64,000 bases of DNA from Rhodopseudomonas sp. (lineage in GTDB: Bacteria; Pseudomonadota; Alphaproteobacteria; Rhizobiales; Xanthobacteraceae), in NCBI RefSeq assembly GCF_013377015.1, contig NZ_JACABA010000002.1:959691-1023690 (forward strand), written 5' to 3'. Each line of letters begins with the position of its first letter. Positions within the stretch are counted from its first letter, which is position 1. The position numbers and the translations under genes are program-made. Below, one piece after another: positions 53,494 through 61,547 of the stretch. The notes under the pieces are model-generated. The model was not told the DNA's origin, ran no database searches, and saw only the letters and a list, made by a program, of their open reading frames with translations.

Positions 53494-54389
53494 TTCAGCA
53501 CTCCGTATCGCCGCAACACGTCAATTCCGAATTGCCGTCGCGTCTCGAAATCAGCGCCTCTCAACTGGTCGCGCGGTGAGAGATAAGTTCCGTCAGCTTG
53601 CCTCACTGCGGTGGCATAGTATCTGGTAATTTCGATATGCTTCAAGATTGGAATTTGAACGAGGTTGTCGCGGCCTTGGATCAACGACTCGGGATCACCA
53701 GCATCGCGAGCCGCTGATTCTTCCGCAAGATTATGTTTATGATAGCCCGGTTCTGCCGACGTCAGGACCCGATCCTGAAGTTCTTGGAGTGGCAGGGGCG
53801 GATCGTTGGCCGTTCGGATCATGTCAGCGAGTCGGTTGATCTCCTCAATCTGATCCAGCGCTCCCAGAAACGCGTCGACGGCAGGCGCAAACCGGCCAAC
53901 TCTTGCAATCCATCTGGCCGCTTCGCGCACGAATCCCATTCGCTCATCGCGCGTCTCAGGCATCTGCTGCGGAATCTCCGGCGGCTTCTCGCTCGGCGTT
54001 CCTCCCTCCGGAGAATCTCCCGCCAGCCGCACGCCGGATCGATCCGGCTTGCTTGGCGCGATCTGAAACAGTCCCAACTCCTCGCCCAAGCTGCTCACAT
54101 CGCCGGGATCGAAGTTGCCCATCGGCTGCGCGTTGCTGGGAGGTGGTCCTGGGTCAAGTTGTGCCGAGAAGCCCCCGCCCTCGCTGGTCCATTGCCCGCC
54201 ATCCGGATGGCCGGCCGGCACACGCGGCTGGGTCGGGCTGTATTTGAACGCCAGCACCGGAAACGAATCGACTGGATCGCTGCCGGGAATGAGAAAACGC
54301 GCGGCGTCGGGGCGGACCCAGCGGTCGCCGTCCGGCCGCAGCCATCGCGTCTGCTGATGGCGCAGCCAGGCATCGTCACGTTGCGGCAT
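53490..54389 (-). CDS. GTA-embedded polymorphic toxin 1, HNH-type nuclease
   Basis: A 299-residue protein. Residues 1-36 contain three 8-residue units (RWLRPDGD, RWVRPDAA, RFLIPGSD), then FKYSPTQPRVPAGHPDGGQWT, both shared with the two other toxins in this cluster. A Pro/Gly/Ser linker follows, then a helix (FVREAARWIARVGRFAPAVDAF). The C-terminal 85 residues have H217-x-H219 in GYHKHN, N242 in GRDNLV and H251 in LKHIEI, a His/Asn/His pattern of HNH (beta-beta-alpha metal) nucleases. It lies 91 bases after the capsid gene. Start at MPQRDD aligns with the paralogues. Confidence 0.75.
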   Translation of the reverse strand: MPQRDDAWLRHQQTRWLRPDGDRWVRPDAARFLIPGSDPVDSFPVLAFKYSPTQPRVPAGHPDGGQWTSEGGGFSAQLDPGPPPSNAQPMGNFDPGDVSSLGEELGLFQIAPSKPDRSGVRLAGDSPEGGTPSEKPPEIPQQMPETRDERMGFVREAARWIARVGRFAPAVDAFLGALDQIEEINRLADMIRTANDPPLPLQELQDRVLTSAEPGYHKHNLAEESAARDAGDPESLIQGRDNLVQIPILKHIEITRYYATAVRQADGTYLSPRDQLRGADFETRRQFGIDVLRRYGVLK

Positions 54390-54480
54390 GCGACGTGGTC
54401 CGTGGTTCAATGCAGGGACGGGCTTGAAACGCGAACGGCGCGCCGATCGGGCGCGCCGCTCGTCGTTGCGATCGGTCGCC

Positions 54481-55734
54481 TCAGCTCACCGCGAACTTCA
54501 ACAGCTTGATGGCGTCGAAATCCTGCACGCCGCCACCGACGCGTTTGGTGGTGTAGAACAGCACGTAGGGTTTCGCCGAATACGGATCGCGCAGCACGCG
54601 GACGCCGAGCCGGTCGACCACCAGATAGCCGCTGCGGAAATCGCCGAACGCCAAGCTCAGCGAATTGGCGGCGATGTCCGGCATGTCCTCGGCCTCGATC
54701 AGCGGGAACGTCATCAGCGAGGCGCGGCCGCCGGCCTGCGCCGGCGGTTGCCACAGATAGGCGCCGCCGGAATCCTTGAATTTGCGGATCTGCGCCTGGG
54801 TCTTGCGGTTCATCACGAACACGCCGTTCTGCCGGTAACCCGCCTTCAGCGCGTAGATCAGATCGACCAGCACGTCGGAAGGATCGTCGACGGGGAACGC
54901 ACCGGCGGCGCCGGTGGCGACGGTGCCGAGATTGCCCCAGCTCCACGACGGGTTGGCCACCGTGGGGTAGCTGAGAAAGCCCTTCGGCTTGTTGACGCCG
55001 TCGCCGTTGACGAATGCCGCGCCCTCCTGCACTGCGAATGTCAGCTCGACCTCGGAGGCGATCCACTCGTCGATATTGACGGCCGAGTCGTCGAGCAGCG
55101 TCGCGGTCGCCGCCGGCATGGCGTAGAGCTCCATCGCCGGGAACGACAGCGCGTCCAGCGTCGGCGACGCGGTCTGGGCGCGTGCGTCGGTCTCGCCGAC
55201 CCAGCCGGTGGCCGGGCCCGCGGTCATGAACGGCTTCTTGTAGACGCTGCCGGAGATCTCCCGCACCGAGGAAATGCCGCGGATCGGCGAGATCGCCGCC
55301 AGCCGCGTGCCGATGCTGTGTTCGAGCTCGACCGGCACCAGGTAGCCGCCGTCGGGATTGGAGCCGACCGACAACGCCTTGGTCTCGATCGCGCGCAGCG
55401 CGCCGGCCTCGCCGCAGCGCACGTAAGCGTCGAACGCGCTCTTGTGCTCGCGGCTCGACACATCGCTGACGGCACGCCGGCCTTCGAGCGCCGGCCGCGC
55501 CTGCTTCAGCGCCAGATCCTCGACCCGCCGCAGCCGGGCGTCGATCGCGCCGTTGATGCGGTCGACCTTCTCCTCCAGCAGCACATCGGCGCGCCGGCGC
55601 TCGATCGCGGCAAGCCGCTCGTCATTGGCGGATTTGAAGTCCTCGTGGCTGCGCAGCAGCTCGTCCTGGGCGTCCTGCGCGGAAGCGAAGCCGGCCTTGG
55701 TCTCGAGCGCGGCGGTGGCGATGTCGTAGTCCAT
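54481..55734 (-). CDS. GTA major capsid protein, HK97 fold (RcGTA g5-like)
   Basis: A 417-residue HK97-type capsid protein. Residues 1-110 form a coiled delta domain (AGFASAQDAQDELLRSHEDFKSANDERLAAIERRRAD) that the protease removes. The capsid core has GSNPDGGYLVPVELEHSIGTRLAAISPIRGI, AFVNGDGVNKPKGFLSYPT and FGDFRSGYLVVDRLGVRVLRDPY. AAGGAG precedes the ATG at 55734; the frame stays open to 56199, but that part is the region of an immunity gene. Toxin genes flank it on both sides. Confidence 0.96.
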   Translation of the reverse strand: MDYDIATAALETKAGFASAQDAQDELLRSHEDFKSANDERLAAIERRRADVLLEEKVDRINGAIDARLRRVEDLALKQARPALEGRRAVSDVSSREHKSAFDAYVRCGEAGALRAIETKALSVGSNPDGGYLVPVELEHSIGTRLAAISPIRGISSVREISGSVYKKPFMTAGPATGWVGETDARAQTASPTLDALSFPAMELYAMPAATATLLDDSAVNIDEWIASEVELTFAVQEGAAFVNGDGVNKPKGFLSYPTVANPSWSWGNLGTVATGAAGAFPVDDPSDVLVDLIYALKAGYRQNGVFVMNRKTQAQIRKFKDSGGAYLWQPPAQAGGRASLMTFPLIEAEDMPDIAANSLSLAFGDFRSGYLVVDRLGVRVLRDPYSAKPYVLFYTTKRVGGGVQDFDAIKLLKFAVS

Positions 55735-55849
55735 GGGGTTCTCCTTAGTGAGGCGGCAAACGAAGACACCGCGGCGGACGGCCACGGCGGGTGGGTAGCG
55801 GGGTGATGGGAGTTGGTTCAGCCGCGCACGGCGTCGCGCGTCATTGCCG

Positions 55850-56236
55850 TCATCCGAACGAGACGTGGATGTGCTCGGGCTCCGTCGGATGGTCCGTCCA
55901 GACGCGAACACGCGTGACGTGGGTACCAACATCACATCGCAACAACACCTCTCGCTCCGACGTGGAGACTTCGACGATGCCGCTTGGCGTATCGAGAATG
56001 CCGTCAAATGCGGCCGGTGTTGAGGGAACATCCGCAGCCGATGTCGATGCGTCAAACTCTGTCTCACCATCGACAAAGCACAGACAGGCAACGATGATGC
56101 ATGACCGCGTCGACCATATCCTGACCGGTCTGTCGTCGATCTCCGGCGACTTGCCGCCTGAGGGGTCTTCGAGAAAAAACAGGGAATTCGGCGGAGCAAT
56201 GCGAACTGATTGCTTCATCTGATACCTTTCATTCAT
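55850..56236 (-). CDS. Immunity-like protein for toxin 2
   Basis: A 128-residue beta-rich protein of unknown family (SLFFLEDPSGGKSPEIDD, then RVRVWTDHPTEPEHIHVSFG at the end). Its start overlaps the stop of toxin 2 by ATGA (56233-56236). It is acidic, which would suit binding a basic nuclease domain. A later Met (56218) is an alternative start. Immunity function is inferred from the overlap and from the same arrangement at toxin 1. Confidence 0.6.
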   Translation of the reverse strand: MNERYQMKQSVRIAPPNSLFFLEDPSGGKSPEIDDRPVRIWSTRSCIIVACLCFVDGETEFDASTSAADVPSTPAAFDGILDTPSGIVEVSTSEREVLLRCDVGTHVTRVRVWTDHPTEPEHIHVSFG

Positions 56237-57090
56237 CGAAGGTCTCTGACGAATGGTCCCTGCCGGGCGCTACAGCTCTGGCACTGCGGGTAGAGCCGCT
56301 GCGGTCGACCTGCAGGATTGATCGCATTCGGCAATTGATGATCGATGTAAAAATTCCCACTCGTCGTTCCAGGATCACGTGTACCACAGCTGTGGCATCC
56401 GGTCTCGGCACCGATGCGATTGATCTCTCGCCTCTCGGCCGCGGTAAAATTGCGTTCAGGGCCTCTCGCTGGGATCGACTCACCGGAGTATGGACCGGGC
56501 AACGCACGCCCTGCTGCCAATTCGTTCGCCCGCATTTCTGCCGCAGCAGCATCGGCTTCGTATGCCCGTATTAGTCCCTCGGGCGTGTTGTATTCGCTCG
56601 CTGGCCGTTTCCATTCCGGATTCATCTCCCGAATGCGGGACATGGCGGAGTCGGCGCGCGCCTGGGCCGCGGTCAGGCGCGCGCCCTGCGCGGGCGTCAA
56701 TTCGAATTGCTGTCCATTGATGAGAACGGTGCCGCCGCCGCGGCGACCGCGCGCCTGGGCGTACTGTTCACCAGGCTTGACGCGATCGGGGGTAGCGTCC
56801 GACAACACACGAGGATCGTTACGTCCGGTTCGCGCGCTGAGACCGCCATCACTTCCTCCATCCGTCCACTGCCCGCCGTCCGGATTCCCCGCCGGCACGC
56901 GCGGCTGGGTCGGACTGTATTTGCGGTCCATTGCCGGAAATACGTCCGCAGGATCGGTGCCCGGGATCAGGAACCGCGCGACGTCGGGCCGGATCCAGCG
57001 CGCCGCGTCCGGGCGCATCCAGCGCGCGGCATCGGGGCGCATGAGACGCGCGCGTTGATGCGCGGCGTAAGCCTCGGCGGAACTCGGCAT
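56233..57090 (-). CDS. GTA-embedded polymorphic toxin 2, zinc-finger HNH nuclease
   Basis: A 285-residue protein. N-terminal 8-residue units RLMRPDAA, RWMRPDAA, RWIRPDVA, RFLIPGTD are followed by RKYSPTQPRVPAGNPDGGQWT, as in toxins 1 and 3. A helical middle has LTPAQGARLTAAQARADSAM. The last 57 residues carry C232-x2-C235 (GCHSCGT), D250-H251 (YIDHQLP), N255, and C270-x2-C273 (PQCQSCSARQG), the plan of a zinc-stabilised HNH nuclease seen at the C termini of polymorphic toxins. It lies between the protease and capsid genes, 61 bases after the protease. Confidence 0.78.
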   Translation of the reverse strand: MPSSAEAYAAHQRARLMRPDAARWMRPDAARWIRPDVARFLIPGTDPADVFPAMDRKYSPTQPRVPAGNPDGGQWTDGGSDGGLSARTGRNDPRVLSDATPDRVKPGEQYAQARGRRGGGTVLINGQQFELTPAQGARLTAAQARADSAMSRIREMNPEWKRPASEYNTPEGLIRAYEADAAAAEMRANELAAGRALPGPYSGESIPARGPERNFTAAERREINRIGAETGCHSCGTRDPGTTSGNFYIDHQLPNAINPAGRPQRLYPQCQSCSARQGPFVRDLR

Positions 57091-57151
57091 CGTCAGGCCT
57101 GCGATGTTTGAATTGCGATCGGTGTCGGCGGCGCGGCGAACGGCGCCGCGG

Positions 57152-57784
57152 TTACAGTCCGCCGCGCGCGACACAAGCGAAGGCCCGCTTGCGATCGGCG
57201 CGGGAGGCGAGCGTCACCGCGTTCCTCCCGCGCCGCGCCGGCGGCGCCGGTGCGTCCGCGGCGCCCGAGACCTGCAAACTGCGCCACTCGCGCTCGGCGG
57301 CTTCGCGCAGCTGCGAGACGCGCGGCGCGTCCTTCACCGCATTGACCCGCGCGCCAGCGAGCAGCGGGAAGGTGACGATCGAGATCTCCCAGAGGTCGAC
57401 CTGGTACAGCCGCCGCACCCGCGTGCGCGGATCGATCGCGCCGCGCACCGTGCGATAGCCGATCGATAGCCCGTCGATCGCGCCGGCGCGCAGCAGCGCC
57501 AGCAGCTCCCGCCCGCGCGCGACATCCGGGATCAACCGGCCCCGCGCGCGCAGTCCGCGAAGATCCTCGATCAGCTCCAGCCAGACCCCGACCGGCTCGG
57601 CCGGATCGTGCTGGAACAGCATCGGGATTTTTCGCAAGCCGCGCTGCTGCAACGTTTTGGCGAACGCGCCCGGCATCACCATGTCGCGGGCCTGGTCGAT
57701 CTCGCCGAACAGGCTGGCATAACCCTCGACGCTGCCGTCGGCGCCGAGTGACAACCGAGCGGGCGTTGGCAATGGGGCGTGCAT
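57152..57784 (-). CDS. GTA prohead protease, HK97 family (RcGTA g4-like)
   Basis: A 210-residue serine protease. ADGSVEGYASLFGEIDQARDMVMPGAFAKTL, the catalytic His in MLFQHDPAEPVG and Ser in DGLSIGYRTVRG, and WEISIVTFPLLAGARV match HK97 prohead proteases. It cleaves the capsid delta domain. A start at 57814 would add 10 residues. The C terminus is unusually basic and Ala-rich. Confidence 0.94.
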   Translation of the reverse strand: MHAPLPTPARLSLGADGSVEGYASLFGEIDQARDMVMPGAFAKTLQQRGLRKIPMLFQHDPAEPVGVWLELIEDLRGLRARGRLIPDVARGRELLALLRAGAIDGLSIGYRTVRGAIDPRTRVRRLYQVDLWEISIVTFPLLAGARVNAVKDAPRVSQLREAAEREWRSLQVSGAADAPAPPARRGRNAVTLASRADRKRAFACVARGGL

Positions 57785-57889
57785 CGGCGGCCTCGCAACT
57801 GCGTGGGTGAACAATTGAAGACGATGGCGATCAGAACGAGAGGTCGTGGTTGCGCGCGGCGATCGCCCCCTTGCGGGGACGGCGACGAG

Positions 57890-58060
57890 CTACTTCGCGC
57901 GCTTGGCGACGCGGCGGCGCGGCTTGCTGCGCGGGCGTTGGACCGGCGCCTGGCGCTGCACCTGATCGAGATGGGCGAGGAATTCGCGGAATACGCTGAG
58001 ATGAGTCTTCGCCTTGGTCTCGGTGCGGATCGACGACAGCATCTTGTGCAAGCTATCCAT
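57890..58060 (-). CDS. Small basic GTA-cluster protein (56 aa), unknown
   Basis: ATG at 58060 with GAGGAGGGCC upstream opens a 56-residue frame, MDSLHKMLSSIRTETKAKTHLS..., ending QRPRSKPRRRVAKRAK. The first half is helical and the last 18 residues contain ten Arg/Lys, suggesting nucleic acid binding. It is in the position of the small g3.5-region genes between portal and protease. The unusually strong ribosome binding site supports a real gene. Confidence 0.6.
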   Translation of the reverse strand: MDSLHKMLSSIRTETKAKTHLSVFREFLAHLDQVQRQAPVQRPRSKPRRRVAKRAK

Positions 58061-58071
58061 CGCGGCCCTCC

Positions 58072-58281
58072 TCAGTCGTGATCGGACTCATCCGGCGCGC
58101 GACGCCGCGCCCGGCGGTTGAACAGTTCCAGCGCGTGGACGAAATCGTCGAACCGCCGCGACGCCGCCGCCAGCTCACGCAGCACGAACCACAGCGCCGC
58201 GGACGCCGCGCCGGCCCACAGCAGCAGCGCCAGATGCGCCAGATCGCCGCGCTCGGTGAAGGTCTTGATCAGATCGGACAT
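58072..58281 (-). CDS. Small GTA membrane protein (RcGTA g3.5-like)
   Basis: A 69-residue protein with one membrane helix (LAHLALLLWAGAASAALWFVL) and a charged tail (FNRRARRRAPDESDHD). It is in the g3.5 position, upstream of the protease. The start at MSDLIK (58281) is used; the longer frame above includes no protein-like sequence. Confidence 0.7.
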   Translation of the reverse strand: MSDLIKTFTERGDLAHLALLLWAGAASAALWFVLRELAAASRRFDDFVHALELFNRRARRRAPDESDHD

Positions 58282-58367
58282 TGGAATTTGTCTGCCCCCG
58301 CTGCGTGAGGAAAGAAGCCGACGTCGCTGCAATCCGGCACCGCAACGTCAGGGCCGCGAGCGAAGCA

Positions 58368-58898
58368 TCACAGATCCTCTTCGCGCAAAACTCGCGGCTC
58401 CGGCCCGGGCCGATAAAATCCCGGAAAGCGAAACGTGTCGGGCGGCAGATCGCGGCTGCTGACCCATTCGATGCTGGTCGGCAACTCGCCATCGCGCTCC
58501 ATGAACTCTTTCACGGCTTTCCAGGCTTGCGGATACGGGATGAACTGACCGATCGGCCGCAGATCGCCCTGCAGCGTCCGCAGCCATTCCCGTATGCGAC
58601 TCATGTCGCCTTTGGAGAAACAATCCTGCGACTGCCTGATCCGGCCGTCCCATTTGCGATAGTAAAGGTAGACGCCGAAATCGGGCGTGCCGACCATCGT
58701 CAGTTGCACCTTGACCTGGTCGACCGCCGGCTTGTCGGCGGTGCCGTACAACCCATCGATGTCCAATCCCCACTCGTCATTGCCGCGCACACCGGGGGAC
58801 CATGGATTCTCGTTCGGCGCGAGGAAATATGGCTCCAGCGCGCTCGATGGCGGCCAGCCGATCCAATCGAACTCCTGAAAATGGATGGTCTTCTTCAC
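58368..58898 (-). CDS. Orphan Imm1-like immunity protein (second copy)
   Basis: A 176-residue protein aligned over its length with the preceding immunity gene: IHFQEFDWIGWPPSSALEPYFL with VYFDEFFGDFWPSLDQLRPYFL, and QAWKAVKEFMERDGELPTSIEWVSSRDLPPDTF with QAWNAVKEFIETDGALPTSIAWIASRDLPPEVF. The start is inferred to be a GTG at 58898 with GGAG upstream, which gives the same N terminus as the paralogue. No toxin gene stands before it, so it may be a spare immunity kept against relatives' toxins. Confidence 0.6.
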   Translation of the reverse strand: MKKTIHFQEFDWIGWPPSSALEPYFLAPNENPWSPGVRGNDEWGLDIDGLYGTADKPAVDQVKVQLTMVGTPDFGVYLYYRKWDGRIRQSQDCFSKGDMSRIREWLRTLQGDLRPIGQFIPYPQAWKAVKEFMERDGELPTSIEWVSSRDLPPDTFRFPGFYRPGPEPRVLREEDL

Positions 58899-58951
58899 CT
58901 CCGTCTCCAGATCACCTATGCGCCATTCCACATGACACAACGCGGCAAAGA

Positions 58952-59431
58952 TCACGGCTCTGGAAAGACCTCCGGCGGCAGATCGCGCGAGGCGATCCAT
59001 GCGATGCTGGTCGGCAACGCGCCGTCGGTCTCGATGAATTCCTTAACCGCATTCCAGGCCTGCTCGAACGGAATGAACAGGCCGACCGACAAGCGATCAT
59101 CATGCAGGGTGCGGACGAATTCGTTCAAGCGGGTAAGATCGCCTCTTGAGTAGAATCCCTGCTGTTTCTGGTGACGTCCGTCCCATCGCCTGTAAAATAA
59201 AAGGACGCCATGAGTCGGGTGTCCGTTAATGTAGAAGTCTACTTTATCCTGCGCGCGACGGGCCACCGGATCACCCGTGTACTCGCCGGTCCCTGCGGAC
59301 AACACCGCACCGTCATTGCCGCTATCAAAGAACCATCGCTGTCCTGGAGGCAACAGAAAATACGGCCGCAACTGATCTAGACTAGGCCAGAAATCACCGA
59401 AGAATTCGTCGAAATAAACCCGCTTCCACAT
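58952..59431 (-). CDS. Imm1-like immunity protein for toxin 3
   Basis: A 159-residue alpha/beta protein (WPSLDQLRPYFLLPPGQRWFFDSGND, RRWDGRHQKQQGFYSRGDLTRLNEFV, AWIASRDLPPEVFPEP). The pattern is like Imm1-type immunity proteins, a family often found next to deaminase toxins; this family match is from memory and not searched. It starts 7 bases after the reconstructed end of toxin 3 (59439). It remains intact although the toxin is broken. Confidence 0.6.
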   Translation of the reverse strand: MWKRVYFDEFFGDFWPSLDQLRPYFLLPPGQRWFFDSGNDGAVLSAGTGEYTGDPVARRAQDKVDFYINGHPTHGVLLFYRRWDGRHQKQQGFYSRGDLTRLNEFVRTLHDDRLSVGLFIPFEQAWNAVKEFIETDGALPTSIAWIASRDLPPEVFPEP

Positions 59432-59438
59432 GATGCCC

Positions 59439-60241
59439 TCATTTCGACCAGCGTCCGTCCTGCATGACCTTAGAGGAACCTGACGGTGTTACAAAGGTAA
59501 CCCTCGGGTTGCCCAGTTCTCTTCCGATCAGCGGCAGCACGGCACCGCAATATTGCACATGGGTCGATCCACCACGACCACCATATCGCGGCCTTGCAAG
59601 GTCCCGCCAAACTCTCGTGACGCTCTCATCAGCACGTTTGATTCTGCATGAAAAAGAGCGTCGTTTGGCATTCGTCCGACTAACTCGGTCTCCATATCAT
59701 CCGGATATTTCGCTATCAATCGATCCCGCATCGTCTCGGCGTCACGCCGATCAGTCGATGTATAGGTCGGCGAACTGGAGTTCGAGCCAAAGATGTCATG
59801 ACCATCGATCTGGGTGAAGGCAACCGTTCCCTCGTTGCGCCCAAACAAGTCACGCAGGCCATTCTCTGATCGATAGGCTTCGATCAACCGCGCGGCCGCC
59901 CTTGCCATGATGCCGAGAACTGAGGCCCGGCCAAGCGGCGGCTTGTCCGAACTCGCCAACCGGGCGTCGTACCCGCCAGCGTCCCGATTTCGACGATCGC
60001 CCCCTCCCCCATCCGTCCATTCCCCGGCGCCCAGATGTCCCGCCGGTACGCGCGGCTGGTTCGGATTGTATTTGCGGTCAAGCGCGGGGAAGACGTCGGC
60101 GGGGTTGGTACCGGGCCTGAGAAACCGCGCGACGTCGGGCCTGATCCAGCGCGCAGCGTCAGGGCGCATGAAGCGTTGCGCGTCCGGCCGCATCCATCGC
60201 TGGCGCTGATGCGCCAGCCAGGCAGCTTGCTGATCGATCAT
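59439..60241 (-). pseudogene. GTA-embedded polymorphic toxin 3, deaminase type, frameshifted
   Basis: The N terminus has RWMRPDAQ, RFMRPDAA, RWIRPDVA, RFLRPGTN and RKYNPNQPRVPAGHLGAGEWT, shared with toxins 1 and 2. The C-terminal domain has H198-A-E200 (LFHAESNVL). The frame then reads PMC and is lost, ending at 59528. One base inserted at about 59555 restores PMCQYCGAVLPLIGRELGNP and a frame to 59439 (267 residues). HAE and CxxC are the zinc motif of deaminase-fold toxins, so the break falls inside the active site. The immunity gene follows 7 bases after the restored stop. Confidence 0.75.
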
Positions 60242-60344
60242 GTTGGGTGATCCGCTGGCTTAGAACACGGCAGCCGCGCTCAGGCGCGCGCCGTTCGAGA
60301 GCGCGGAGCGGGCATCCGATTGGCGAAAGAATTAGTCCGAGCCC

Positions 60345-61520
60345 CTACCCCAGCCGGTCGCCGCCCTCGATCGGCGCGTAGCCCGTCGCCTCGCGCTTTT
60401 CGTTCAGCGTCAGAAAGGCCGCAGCCGAGACGCGATCCCACAGCGCGGCGCGGTCGGCGGCCAGCGCGTCGATCTTGTCGGTGTCGATCGCGACGCGAAG
60501 CTGATCGCCGAATTGCGGCGCCAGCCATTGCGCCAGCGACGCGCCGACCCGCTGCGCCAGCGGCAGCACGGTCTGGCGGAAGAAGCTGCGGTTGGCCTCC
60601 TGGTAGTTGGCGAAAGTGTTATCGCCGGGAATGCCGAGCAGCATCGGCGGCACCCCGAACGCCAGCGCGATTTCGCGCGCCGCGGTGTGCTTGGCCTCGA
60701 GGAAGTCCATCTCCTTCGGCGACAGCGCCATCGCCTTCCAGTCCAGCCCGCCTTCCAGCAGCAGCGGCCGTCCGGCGTTGCGCGCGCCCTGATAGGTATC
60801 TTCGAGCTCGCGCTTCAGCCGATCGAACTGCTGATCGTTCAGCACCGCGCCCTCCGGTCCGGCATAGACCAGCGCGCCGGACGGCCGCGCCGAATTGTCG
60901 AGCAGCGCCTTGTTCCAGCGCGCCGCGGCGTTGTGGGTATCGACCGCGATCGCCGCGGCCTCGATCGGCGCCAGCCCATAGTGATCGTCGAGCGGATGAA
61001 AGAACGTCAGATGCAGGATCGGCGGCACTTGCGATGCCAGCTGGTCGAACCGGACGCTGCGACCGCCGACGCTGTACTCATAGGCCTCGGCCCAGCCGTC
61101 GGGACCGGGCACCACTTTCATCCGGTCCGGCCGCAGCGCGTAGAGCTCGCGCACGCTATCGCCGAGCGTCACCGCCTCCACATACGCGTTGCCGGCGAGC
61201 AGCAGATGCGCCACCAGCATCTCGAAGAAGGCGCCGCCGTCCTGTCGCGGATTCGGCCGCGTCAGCAATTGCGCCAGCGGATGGCCGTCCTTCTCCTGCG
61301 CGCCGTCGAACACCAGATAACTGCACGACGCCGCGTTCTCGGCGATCAGCCGCACGCAGCGATGCACGATGGCGTTGCTGAGATAGCCCTCGCGCGCCAG
61401 CGCCGCATAGTCCCGCGGCGTCCACTGCGCCCGCCCCCCGCTCTCGAACGCCAGCAATTTCGCGGTGCGGCTCGACTTGGTTTCGGGCGCGGCGAGGATC
61501 GATTTGACGAAGTTGAACAC
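60345..61520 (-). CDS. GTA portal protein, HK97 family (RcGTA g3-like)
   Basis: A 391-residue portal protein. NAIVHRCVRLIAENAASCSYLVFDG, NPRQDGGAFFEMLVAHLLLAGNAYVEAV, and GIPGDNTFANYQEANRSFFRQTVLPLAQRVGASLAQWL are the family blocks. It forms the dodecameric ring through which DNA is packaged. Gene order after terminase is conserved. It is followed at 60241 by toxin 3 after a 103-base gap. Confidence 0.95.
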   Translation of the reverse strand: MFNFVKSILAAPETKSSRTAKLLAFESGGRAQWTPRDYAALAREGYLSNAIVHRCVRLIAENAASCSYLVFDGAQEKDGHPLAQLLTRPNPRQDGGAFFEMLVAHLLLAGNAYVEAVTLGDSVRELYALRPDRMKVVPGPDGWAEAYEYSVGGRSVRFDQLASQVPPILHLTFFHPLDDHYGLAPIEAAAIAVDTHNAAARWNKALLDNSARPSGALVYAGPEGAVLNDQQFDRLKRELEDTYQGARNAGRPLLLEGGLDWKAMALSPKEMDFLEAKHTAAREIALAFGVPPMLLGIPGDNTFANYQEANRSFFRQTVLPLAQRVGASLAQWLAPQFGDQLRVAIDTDKIDALAADRAALWDRVSAAAFLTLNEKREATGYAPIEGGDRLG

Positions 61521-61547
61521 GGCGACATCCTTCTGTGTTCCGCTATT

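Noticed and set aside
59540-59570. Programmed -1 frameshift in toxin 3
   Set aside because: A -1 step would restore CQYC, but there is no slippery heptamer and no obvious stimulatory structure; a one-base deletion is simpler.
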